Of a stretch of 64,000 nt of DNA, positions 48,038 through 56,062 are shown one piece after another. Numbering within the stretch: the stretch's first letter is position 1; each line of letters opens with the position of its first letter. Location of the stretch: contig JYOE01000015.1 of NCBI GenBank assembly GCA_000955875.1, positions 746-64,745 on the forward strand, written 5' to 3'. Under the pieces are notes generated by a model, which had not been told where the DNA came from, searched no databases, and saw nothing but the letters and a program-made list of their open reading frames with translations. The position numbers and the translations under genes were made by a program. The DNA comes from Terrabacter sp. 28. GTDB taxonomy: Bacteria; Actinomycetota; Actinomycetes; Actinomycetales; Dermatophilaceae.

Positions 48038-50191
48038 TCAGACCTCGGCGAGCGAACGTCGCAGCAGCTCGACGAGCGCGTCGAGCTGGACCGTGTCGCC
48101 GCTCGCCACGTCGACGTCCGAGCCGTCGAGCGCGCGCGCCGCGAGGCCCTGCTTGGCGTCGATGAGCTCGGCGATGCGCGAGTCGATGGTGCCGGCGGCG
48201 AGCAGGCGCCAGGCGGTGACCGGCTCGTCCTGCCCGATGCGGTGCACACGGTCGATCGCCTGCTGCTGCTCGGCAGCCGTCCACGACAGCTCGGCGAGCA
48301 CGACGTTGGACGCGGCGTGGAGGTTGATGCCGACGCCGGCCGCGAGCAGCGAGCAGACCGCGACGGAGACCTCGGGGTCGTTCTGGAAGCCGTCGATGGC
48401 GTCGGTGCGCTGCTTCGTCGTCTGCTCGCCGCGGATCGACACCGTGCGCAGACCCGCCTCGGCGAGCACGTGCTCGGCGGTGTCCATGACGTCGATGTGC
48501 TTGGCGAAGAGCACGACCTTGCCGACCGAGTGAGACAGCTGCGCCGCGTAGTCGGCCGCGAGGCGGGCCTTGGCCTGTCCGATGCGGCGCACGAGGCTGA
48601 AGACGCTCTCGGTGCTCTTGCCGTCGGACTTCTCGCCGGAGCCGGCACGCAGCTCGCCCGCGGCGACCCGGCGCATGAGCGCCTCGTCGGGCTCGCCCGG
48701 GATCTCGGTCGCGTTGGCCTCGGCCAGGAAGGCGCGGTAGCGGCGGGCGAGCTTGTCGCCCAAGGCCTTCTCCGCCGCGCGGATCGAGCGACCGAGGTCG
48801 TCGTCGAGCTCGACGGTGATGTCGGCGATGCGCTTGTCGGGCAGGTCCTTCGCCACGTCGACCTTGCGGCGGCGCACGATGCCCTGGTCGATGACGACCT
48901 GGCGCGCCTCGGGGTAGAAGCCGCGGTCGGCGGGGGTGAGGCCGATGCCGTCGAGCTCGCGCACGATCTCGGGGGCCGGCTTGCCGTCCTTGATCCAGCC
49001 GAGGAAGCGCCAGATCGCGTCGAAGTCCTTGACGTCGTTGATGAGCGGCGTGCCGGTGAGGGCGATGAGCAGCGGGTTGCCGCCGGGTGTCGTGGCTCGC
49101 AGCCGGTCGCCGAGGGCGAGCACCTGCTGCGACCGCTGCGAACCGAGGTTCTTGATGAAGTGGGCCTCGTCGACGACCATCGAGCGGAAGCCGAAGCTCG
49201 ACAGCCAGCCGAAGTGCCGGTCGAGGATCTCGTAGTTGACGACGAAGACGTCGGCGAACGCGTCGACGTCGTTGCCGTCGCCGTGGATGACCGTGACCCG
49301 GCGCTGCGGCGTCCACCGCTCGACCTCGCGGGCCCAGTTGATCTTCACGACGTTGGGCACCACCGCGAGCATCGGGTAGGCGTTCGCGATCGAGGCGGCC
49401 ATCACCGACTGCGCCGTCTTGCCGAGGCCCGGCTCGTCGGCGAGCAGGAAGGTGCGGTGGCCCTCCTGCACGCTCTGGAGGAAGCGCGACTGGTGGACCA
49501 TGAGCTGCGAACCGGGCGGTGAGAACCGGTCGATCTGCGGCGTCGGCGGCAGCTCCATCGAGGCGGCCTCGCCGCCGGCGCCCTGCTCGAAGGCGCGGTA
49601 GAGCGGGCTGAGCAGGTCCCAACCGGCGAGGCGGCCGGGCAGGTACTCCTGCTGAGCCCGGCCGAGGTCGGGCGTGAGGAACGGGTTGGCGAGGGCGCGC
49701 GACGGCACCGACTGGGGCGTGACCTGGCGGGCGGCGATCTGCGGGGGCACGACGGGCCGCGGCGGCTCCGGCGCCTGGATGACGAGGTCCTCCTCGGCGA
49801 GCTCGGCGCCGGACTCGAGCAGCCAGTCGCGGCGCATCTGCTGGGCCGCCGGCCCCGGTTTGGCGTTCGCGTCGAGCAGCGTCAGCAGGCTCGTGTCGCG
49901 CGCTGCGATCTGGGCGAGGATCGTCGCGATGCCGTCGAGGCGCTTGAGCAGGTCGGCGCGGGTGCCGCCGGGGATCGTCGCGTCGTCGCGCACCCGGGCC
50001 CGCTCGGAGCGCATGAGCAGGGCGACCACCAGGAACTTGGTGCGGTTCGTCGGGCTGGCCTTGCCCTTGCTCGACACCCGGGACTCGACCTCGCGCACCC
50101 TGCGGGCGAGCACGGGGATGAGCGGTGCGGGGTCGTCCTTGCGCTGGTTCTGGCCCTGGCCGTCGGGTCGGCGGCGGACGCGCGTTGCCAT
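48038..50191 (-). CDS. SNF2-like DEAD/DEAH-box helicase, SMARCAL1/HARP-like arrangement
   Basis: A 717-residue SF2 ATPase with a long N-terminal region (about 1-240) lacking recognisable domains. The ATPase core has motif I ADEPGLGKT, motif II VVDEAHF and motif III LTGTPLIND; a C-terminal lobe has VVLFAKHIDVMDTAEHVL, GVGINLHAASNVV and QQAIDRVHRIGQ. The compact organisation resembles annealing helicases, but bacterial function is unknown. It is unrelated outside the core to the SWIM-SNF2 protein at 14982. Monocistronic. Confidence 0.88.
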   Translation of the reverse strand: MATRVRRRPDGQGQNQRKDDPAPLIPVLARRVREVESRVSSKGKASPTNRTKFLVVALLMRSERARVRDDATIPGGTRADLLKRLDGIATILAQIAARDTSLLTLLDANAKPGPAAQQMRRDWLLESGAELAEEDLVIQAPEPPRPVVPPQIAARQVTPQSVPSRALANPFLTPDLGRAQQEYLPGRLAGWDLLSPLYRAFEQGAGGEAASMELPPTPQIDRFSPPGSQLMVHQSRFLQSVQEGHRTFLLADEPGLGKTAQSVMAASIANAYPMLAVVPNVVKINWAREVERWTPQRRVTVIHGDGNDVDAFADVFVVNYEILDRHFGWLSSFGFRSMVVDEAHFIKNLGSQRSQQVLALGDRLRATTPGGNPLLIALTGTPLINDVKDFDAIWRFLGWIKDGKPAPEIVRELDGIGLTPADRGFYPEARQVVIDQGIVRRRKVDVAKDLPDKRIADITVELDDDLGRSIRAAEKALGDKLARRYRAFLAEANATEIPGEPDEALMRRVAAGELRAGSGEKSDGKSTESVFSLVRRIGQAKARLAADYAAQLSHSVGKVVLFAKHIDVMDTAEHVLAEAGLRTVSIRGEQTTKQRTDAIDGFQNDPEVSVAVCSLLAAGVGINLHAASNVVLAELSWTAAEQQQAIDRVHRIGQDEPVTAWRLLAAGTIDSRIAELIDAKQGLAARALDGSDVDVASGDTVQLDALVELLRRSLAEV

Positions 50192-50457
50192 GTTCCTCCT
50201 GATGACGCGGCGGACGCGGGTCCGATGCCCGGAACGGCACCCTCACCCCAAGCTCGAACGGGTGACGCGGTGTCGGCGGCGGACTCGGCCCGAGTCCCGG
50301 TGGACGCGCCGTCGCGCGCCCGACGTCCCCGGCCGGCATACGGCATCGGCCCAAGAACGGGCCGCTGGAGACAGATCGACTCTACAGCCCGCCGGGCGTG
50401 GTCGGTGCCGTATGCCGCGTGCGTCGTCCCAGCGGGGCCGTCGGGGGACGGGCTCGC
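50192..50457. repeat. Intergenic region with a 12-bp inverted repeat built from two GTATGCCG words
   Basis: CGGCATACGGCA (50334-50345) and TGCCGTATGCCG (50406-50417) are perfect inverted copies with a 60-bp centre. They lie upstream of the helicase gene and just downstream of the VIT-family gene (both minus strand). The structure could end VIT transcription. Nothing else gene-like is visible in the 266 bp. Confidence 0.6.
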
Positions 50458-51183
50458 TCAGCCCAGGCTGACCCCGACGAGCGCGCCGATGGCGTACGTG
50501 ACCGCCATGGCGGCGAGCCCGCCGGCCACGTTGCGCGCGATGGCGCGCGGCACCGGGCTGCGGCCGAGCCGGGCGCTGACCCAGCCGGTCAGCGCGAGGG
50601 CCGCTGCCACGCTGATGACGGTGACGTGGATGCGGACGCTCTCGGGGCTGAAGGTGATCGTCAGCAGCGGCAGGAGCGCGCCGACGACGAACGCCACCAT
50701 CGAGGCGCCGGCGGCGTGCCACGGGCTCGTGAGGTTGTCGGGGTCGATGCCGAGCTCGGCCTCGGCGTGCGCCGCCAGGGCGTCGTGTGCGGTGAGCTCG
50801 CGCGCCACCTCGACCGCCAGCCCCCGGCTCATGCCCTTGGCCTCGTAGAGCTGGGTCAGCTCCTCGAGCTCGCCGTCGGGGTCGTCGTGCAGCTCCTGCT
50901 TCTCGAGCTTGATGAGCGCGCGCTCGGAGTCGCGCTGGGTGCTGACGGAGACGTACTCGCCGGCAGCCATCGACATCGCGCCCGCCGCCAGGGCGGCGAT
51001 GCCGGCCAAGATGATCGCCGCCCGGTCGTCGCTCGCGCTGGCGAAGCCGACGACGACGCCTGCCGTCGAGACGATGCCGTCGTTGGCGCCGAGCACACCG
51101 GCCCGCAGCCAGTTGAGGCGGGCGCCGACGCTGTCGTCGTGCGGCTCTTCGCGGGCGTCGAGGTCGCCGGGAGGCTGGGTCAC
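50458..51183 (-). CDS. VIT1/CCC1-family transporter
   Basis: A 241-residue membrane protein of the vacuolar iron transporter family. Helix 1 carries the signature LRAGVLGANDGIVSTAGVVVG, helix 2 GAMSMAAGEYVSVSTQRDSE, then a cytoplasmic metal-binding helical region (about 85-145), and three C-terminal helices. The family moves Fe2+ or Mn2+ by proton exchange. The GTG start at 51183 has GGAG upstream. It is divergent from the hybrid kinase gene. Confidence 0.9.
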   Translation of the reverse strand: MTQPPGDLDAREEPHDDSVGARLNWLRAGVLGANDGIVSTAGVVVGFASASDDRAAIILAGIAALAAGAMSMAAGEYVSVSTQRDSERALIKLEKQELHDDPDGELEELTQLYEAKGMSRGLAVEVARELTAHDALAAHAEAELGIDPDNLTSPWHAAGASMVAFVVGALLPLLTITFSPESVRIHVTVISVAAALALTGWVSARLGRSPVPRAIARNVAGGLAAMAVTYAIGALVGVSLG

Positions 51184-51276
51184 GCGGGCTCCGATCGGAG
51201 AGGAGAGGTCGACCCGATCGTAGGTGCGCGGCGTGACTTCCGGGCGAGCGGCCCCGGAATGGGCGAGGATCTGGGC

Positions 51277-54200
51277 ATGTCGGGAATTCCGGACGAAGAC
51301 GGCACGGTGGGGGAGGAGCTCTTCCGCTGGATGGTCGCCGCGTCCCCCGACGGGCTGTGGGTCTTCGACGAGGACGGCCGCACGCTCTTCGCCAACGCCC
51401 GGATGGCTCAGCTGCTCGGTCGCGACCCCGACGAGATGGTGGGCTTCTCGGTCTTCGAGGCCGTCGACGACGTCGGCAAGGTGCAGTTCCGCCGGCACCT
51501 CGACGAGCTCGCGACGCGCGGCGAACCGGGCGACAACCTCGAGTGCAGCCTGCTCGACTCCCGCGGCGAGCGGTTCTGGGCCCTGGTGTCGCACACGCCG
51601 CTCGTCGACGAGTCGGGCCGCCGGCGCGGCTGGATGCACCGGGTCAGCGAGCACAGCGCCCAGCGCAAGCTGCTCGACCAGCTCGCCGAGGCGCAGGCGA
51701 TCGCGAAGATCGGCAGCTGGGAGTGGGACGTCGGCAGCGACCGCGTGTCGTGGTCCGACGAGCTCTACCGCATCTACGGCATGGACCGCAGCGAGCTCGC
51801 GCCCACCTACGAGGGCTTCCTCGCCCGCATCCACCCCGACGACCGCGACCACGTCGCCGCGACGGTCGGTGCGGCCGTCGCCTCCGAGGACTCCTTCGAG
51901 TTCGACGCGCGGGTGCTGCGCACGGGCGGCGAGACCGGCTGGATCCGCGGTCGCGGGCTCGTCACGCGCGACCCCGAGGGCAACGCGATCCGGATGGGTG
52001 GCACCGCGCACGACATCACCGAGCAGAAGGACGCCGAGCAGGCCCTCGGCCTGGTCACGGCACTCGCGACCGCAGCCAACGAGTCGGCGACGCTCGACGA
52101 GGCACTGCCCGCCGTTCTCGTCGAGGTGGCGCGGCACACGACGTGGCGGCCGGTGCTCGCGACGGTCCTCGACGCGGGAGGTGCGCTCGGGTCGCCGATC
52201 GTCGCGCCCGACGGCACCGAGGTGAGCACGCTGCAGGTCGAGGTCGGCATGGAGTTCGCGGCGCGGGCCGCCGCCGACCGCACCGTCGTCGCCGACGCGT
52301 CGCCCGCGGGGTCGGTCATCGTGGCAGTGCCGGTCATCGCCGAGGACCGCGTCGCCTGCGTCGTCGTGCTCGACATGCGCAGCACCGCGCCGCCCGTCGC
52401 GTCCGACGCCGCGACGATCACGCAGCTCACCGCCCTCTTCGCCCGGGTCGCCGACCGCGAGTGGACGGCGCAGCGGCTCGCCGACGCCCGCGACGCCGCC
52501 ATGGAGGCCTCGCGCGCGAAGTCCGAGTTCCTCGCGACGATGAGCCACGAGATCCGCACGCCCCTCAACGGCGTCATCGGCCTCTCCGAGCTGCTCGGCC
52601 GCACCGAGCTGACCCCGCACCAGCGGCGCCTCTCCGACGGCATCGACCAGGCGGGACGCGTCCTGCTCGAGCTCGTCAACGACATCCTCGACCTCTCCAA
52701 GATCGAGGCCGGGCGGCTCGAGCTCGAAGGGGTCGACTTCGACCCGGCCGCGGTGCTCGAGCGTGGGGTGGCGCTGCTCGCCGAACGGGCCCGCGCCAAG
52801 TCGCTCAACCTGTCGGTGACCCACTCCGCCGACGTGCCGCTGATGGTCTCGGGCGACCCGGTGCGCTTCGGGCAGGTCATCGCCAACCTCACCACCAACG
52901 CCGTCAAGTTCACCGACACGGGCAGCGTCTCGGCGCACCTGTCGCTCGAGCGCCAGACGGCCGCCGGTCCGGTCCTGCGCGTCGAGGTCACCGACACCGG
53001 GCCCGGCATCTCGCCCGAGGTGCGCTCGCGGCTCTTCGAGTCCTTCTCGCAGGGCGACTCGTCGACGACGCGCGAGTACGGCGGCACCGGTCTCGGTCTG
53101 GCCATCAGCCGGCAGATCGTGACGGCCTTCGGCGGCGAGATCGGCGTCGTCAGCGAGCCGGGCCGGGGCAGCACGTTCTGGTTCACCGCCGCCTTCGCCA
53201 CCCGGACGACAGGTGGCCTCGGCCGCACCGAGTCGCAGGTCGCGGCCGTGTCGGGCCTGCGTGCGCTCGTCGTGGGCGCCAACGCGGACCACCGCCGACG
53301 CGTCGAGGAGCAGCTGGCCGCTTGGTCGATGTCGGTGACGGCCGCGAGCACGGGTGTCGACGGGCTCGTCGAGCTCGACCGGGCCGAGCGAGGCGGCTCG
53401 CCGGTCGACGTCGTGGTGCTGGACGACCCCGGCGCGGGCGTCGGGGGGCTCGAGGTCGCGCGGATGATCCGCTCCGACGAGCGCTTCGCGGGCGTACGCG
53501 TCGTGCTCGTGTGTGCCCACGTGCCACCACCCGATGCGACGACCCTGACGGACTCGGGCGTCGACTCGACGCTCACCGCGCCGGTCATGCCGTCGGCGCT
53601 CTTCGACACCATGTCCGACGTCGCCGGTCGCGACCTGGTGCTCCCCGACGACGTCGGACACGGTGTCGGGGTCGCGGGTGCCACCGCCGTCGTGGTGCCG
53701 TCCGGGGCCGACGGACCCCTCGGAACCGTCCTCGTCGTCGAGGACAACGAGATCAACCAGCTCGTCGCCAAGGGCATCCTCGAGAGCCTCGGGTATGCCG
53801 TGGTGCTCGCCGGCAACGGCGTCGAGGGGGTGGCCGCCCACCGACACCACGGCGAAGAGCTCGCGGCCGTGCTCATGGACTGCCAGATGCCGCAGATGGA
53901 CGGCTACGAGGCGACGCGCGAGATCCGTGCGCAGGAGCCGGACGGCCGGCGGCTGCCCGTCATCGCGATGACGGCGTCGGCGATCGCCGGAGAGCGCGAG
54001 CGGTGCCTGCAGGCCGGCATGGACGACTTCCTGACCAAGCCGATCGACGTCGCCCTGCTCGCCTCGACGCTGCAACGCTGGACCGGTGGGGCACACCGGG
54101 CCCAGCCGCAGACGCCCGTGACCCCGGCCGTGCCGGAACCTTCGACACCCCCGGTGCTCGACGACCGGAGGCTCGCCGAGCTGCGCGACCTCGAGCCCGG

Positions 54201-54507
54201 TGACCCGTCGCTGCTGCTGCGGTTCATCGACCGCTTCGGCGAGGGAGCCCGCCAGCGCGTCACCGACCTGCGCGCCGCGCACGCCGAGGGTGACGCGGAG
54301 AGCCAGGGCCGGATCGCGCACGGGCTGAAAGGGTCCGCCTCCAACCTCGGCGCCGCGGTGCTCGCCGACGTGTGCAAGCAGGTCGAGGACCTCGGAGCTG
54401 CCGGGCGCCTCGCCGACGAAGCCCTCGTCGCCCGGGTCGAGGACGAGGTCGACCGGGCGACGAGGGCGCTCGAGGGTTACGCCGCGGGGCTGCGCGCGAC
54501 GCGCTGA
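51277..54507 (+). CDS. Hybrid sensor histidine kinase, BarA-like (PAS-PAS-GAF-HisKA-HATPase-REC*-REC-HPt)
   Basis: A 1076-residue phosphorelay kinase with no clear membrane segment. Two PAS domains (about 10-130 and 135-255) and a GAF-like domain (about 265-405) precede HisKA with His424 (MSHEIRTP) and HATPase_c (DTGPGIS, GGTGLGLAIS). A degenerate receiver (about 665-790) keeps the Asp (VVLDDPG) but lacks the acidic pair and has Ala for the Lys (TLTAPV). A canonical receiver has Asp868 (LMDCQMPQMDG), and a C-terminal HPt has His1015 (AHGLKGSAS). No partner regulator is adjacent. The ATG at 51277 has GAGGAT upstream. Confidence 0.92.
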   Translation: MSGIPDEDGTVGEELFRWMVAASPDGLWVFDEDGRTLFANARMAQLLGRDPDEMVGFSVFEAVDDVGKVQFRRHLDELATRGEPGDNLECSLLDSRGERFWALVSHTPLVDESGRRRGWMHRVSEHSAQRKLLDQLAEAQAIAKIGSWEWDVGSDRVSWSDELYRIYGMDRSELAPTYEGFLARIHPDDRDHVAATVGAAVASEDSFEFDARVLRTGGETGWIRGRGLVTRDPEGNAIRMGGTAHDITEQKDAEQALGLVTALATAANESATLDEALPAVLVEVARHTTWRPVLATVLDAGGALGSPIVAPDGTEVSTLQVEVGMEFAARAAADRTVVADASPAGSVIVAVPVIAEDRVACVVVLDMRSTAPPVASDAATITQLTALFARVADREWTAQRLADARDAAMEASRAKSEFLATMSHEIRTPLNGVIGLSELLGRTELTPHQRRLSDGIDQAGRVLLELVNDILDLSKIEAGRLELEGVDFDPAAVLERGVALLAERARAKSLNLSVTHSADVPLMVSGDPVRFGQVIANLTTNAVKFTDTGSVSAHLSLERQTAAGPVLRVEVTDTGPGISPEVRSRLFESFSQGDSSTTREYGGTGLGLAISRQIVTAFGGEIGVVSEPGRGSTFWFTAAFATRTTGGLGRTESQVAAVSGLRALVVGANADHRRRVEEQLAAWSMSVTAASTGVDGLVELDRAERGGSPVDVVVLDDPGAGVGGLEVARMIRSDERFAGVRVVLVCAHVPPPDATTLTDSGVDSTLTAPVMPSALFDTMSDVAGRDLVLPDDVGHGVGVAGATAVVVPSGADGPLGTVLVVEDNEINQLVAKGILESLGYAVVLAGNGVEGVAAHRHHGEELAAVLMDCQMPQMDGYEATREIRAQEPDGRRLPVIAMTASAIAGERERCLQAGMDDFLTKPIDVALLASTLQRWTGGAHRAQPQTPVTPAVPEPSTPPVLDDRRLAELRDLEPGDPSLLLRFIDRFGEGARQRVTDLRAAHAEGDAESQGRIAHGLKGSASNLGAAVLADVCKQVEDLGAAGRLADEALVARVEDEVDRATRALEGYAAGLRATR

Positions 54508-54530
54508 GCCGTCCAGTGCTGACGCGGGGG

Positions 54531-55184
54531 TCAGGTGGTCTTGCTGCCTCCGGCGGTGCCGTCGTCGTCGGAGTCACCGCGCGAGAACGGGTCGACGTCG
54601 GGGTCGAGCTGGTCGAGCTGGTCGAGCTGGTCGAGCTGGTCCAGCTGGTCGAGCAGGTCCTGCGGGTCGAGCTGGCTCAGCTGGTTCGGGTCCATGCCGG
54701 TCAGGCCCCCACCCGGCACGCCGTTCTGGAGGTTGGGCAGCTGCTGGTTCGGCCCGCCGAAGCCGCCCTGGCCGTTGCCACCGGGCAGCTGGAAGCTGCG
54801 GCCACCGCCCGGACCCCGGAACGAGTCCCCGCCCGACGACCCCGCGGGCATGGCTGCAGCAGCGCCGATCGCGCCGGCCGAGGCCAGCACGAGCGCGAGA
54901 CCGGCGGTCACGGCGGTCTTCTTCGCGCTCCAGCGGCCCGCAGGGTGGGTCCGCGGCTGCAGACCGGTGGCCGCCGTCGGGACGGACGGGCCCGCGATGG
55001 GGGAGGGCCCCTCGGGAGCGGGCATGCCGGCATACGCGTAGGGGGTGCTCGGCGGCGTCACGGGGAGCTCGCTCGTCGGCGGGGACGCCGGAAGGACCTG
55101 GGTGTCCGGCCCCTTCGGGTCGAACTGCGGCAGGCTCGGCCGCGGCTGTTCGGCCGGGCCCGGGGTGGTGGACTCGTTGCTCAT
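54531..55184 (-). CDS. Single-pass membrane protein with Gly/Asn/Pro-rich outer part and QLD repeats
   Basis: A 217-residue protein of unknown function. A Pro-rich cytoplasmic part (1-85) is followed by one membrane helix (about 90-115, AVTAGLALVLASAGAIGAAAA). The outer part is glycine-rich and leads into tandem Leu-Asp-Gln triplets (about 180-200) and an acidic tail. A 9-bp DNA repeat encodes the triplets. It is divergent from an OmpR-type two-component system. No enzyme motif is visible; a cell-wall-associated or sensory accessory role is possible. Confidence 0.7.
   Translation of the reverse strand: MSNESTTPGPAEQPRPSLPQFDPKGPDTQVLPASPPTSELPVTPPSTPYAYAGMPAPEGPSPIAGPSVPTAATGLQPRTHPAGRWSAKKTAVTAGLALVLASAGAIGAAAAMPAGSSGGDSFRGPGGGRSFQLPGGNGQGGFGGPNQQLPNLQNGVPGGGLTGMDPNQLSQLDPQDLLDQLDQLDQLDQLDQLDPDVDPFSRGDSDDDGTAGGSKTT
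54603..54656. repeat. 9-bp tandem repeat (GTCGAGCTG) encoding Gln-Leu-Asp
   Basis: Four perfect copies (54603-54638) are followed by two single-base variants (GTCCAGCTG and GTCGAGCAG) to 54656. As 9 is a multiple of 3, gain or loss of units changes repeat length without a frameshift. Such arrays often vary between strains. Confidence 0.85.
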
Positions 55185-55324
55185 GACAGCCACGGTCGAA
55201 CCGCTGCCTGTGCAGGCGCTGTGGCTGACCCGTCGGGGTGCTGGGACTTCGGGACAGACGCTCCACAGGATTCGCACAGGGATGTGCTGGTCACCGCACA
55301 GCCCCACAGGTTTCACTGGATGAC

Positions 55325-56062
55325 ATGAGCGAGAAGACCAAGCCCGCGGCGGCCCGCCTCCAGCGCCTCGACGGCTCCCCGGTGCGGGTGCTCGTCGTCG
55401 ACGACGAGGCCAACCTCACCGAGCTGCTCGGCATGGCCCTGCGCTACGAGGGGTGGGACGTGCGGGCCGCAGGCACCGGCATGGAGGCCGTGCGCGCCGC
55501 TCGGGAGTTCGACCCCGACGCGGTGGTCCTCGACATGATGCTGCCGGACTTCGACGGGCTCGAGGTGCTGCGCCGCATGCGCGCCGACAACAGCAACGTT
55601 CCGGTCCTCTTCCTCACCGCCAAGGACGCCGTCGAGGACCGCGTCTCGGGCCTCACCGCCGGCGGCGACGACTACGTCACCAAGCCCTTCTCGCTCGAGG
55701 AGGTCGTGGCCCGCGTCCGCGCCCTCATGCGGCGCACCACGGTCGCGGTCTCGTCGTCCGACTCGGTGCTCGTCGTCGGTGACCTCACGCTTGACGAGGA
55801 CAGCCACGAGGTCATGCGCGCCGGTGACGAGATCCACCTGACTGCAACGGAGTTCGAGCTGCTGCGCTACCTGATGCGCAACCCCAAGCGGGTGCTGTCC
55901 AAGGCCCAGATCCTCGACCGTGTCTGGAACTACGACTTCGGCGGGCAGGCCAACGTCGTCGAGCTCTACATCTCGTACCTCCGCAAGAAGATCGACGCGG
56001 GTCGCGAGCCGATGATCCACACGATGCGAGGGGCTGGTTATGTCCTCAAGCCGGCCGTCTGA
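55325..56062 (+). CDS. Response regulator, OmpR/PhoB type
   Basis: A 245-residue regulator. The receiver has VLVVDDEANL, phospho-Asp70 (VVLDMMLPDFDG), Thr in FLTAKD and Lys in YVTKPFS. The winged-helix domain includes LTATEFELLRYLMRNPKRVLSKAQILDRVW and YLRKKID. Close in style to mycobacterial MprA/TrcR-like regulators. Its last 23 bp overlap the kinase gene, and the operon continues into a GT39 and a GtrA gene. Confidence 0.95.
   Translation: MSEKTKPAAARLQRLDGSPVRVLVVDDEANLTELLGMALRYEGWDVRAAGTGMEAVRAAREFDPDAVVLDMMLPDFDGLEVLRRMRADNSNVPVLFLTAKDAVEDRVSGLTAGGDDYVTKPFSLEEVVARVRALMRRTTVAVSSSDSVLVVGDLTLDEDSHEVMRAGDEIHLTATEFELLRYLMRNPKRVLSKAQILDRVWNYDFGGQANVVELYISYLRKKIDAGREPMIHTMRGAGYVLKPAV

Noticed and set aside
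50458..54321. 1287-codon open frame antisense to the hybrid kinase
   Set aside because: Only its end (50458-51183) is a real gene, the VIT-family transporter. The rest mirrors the kinase codons with no domain match; such long antisense frames are expected at this GC content.
54603..54656. Short tandem repeat as a CRISPR array
   Set aside because: Units are 9 bp, contiguous without spacers, and encode Gln-Leu-Asp in frame.
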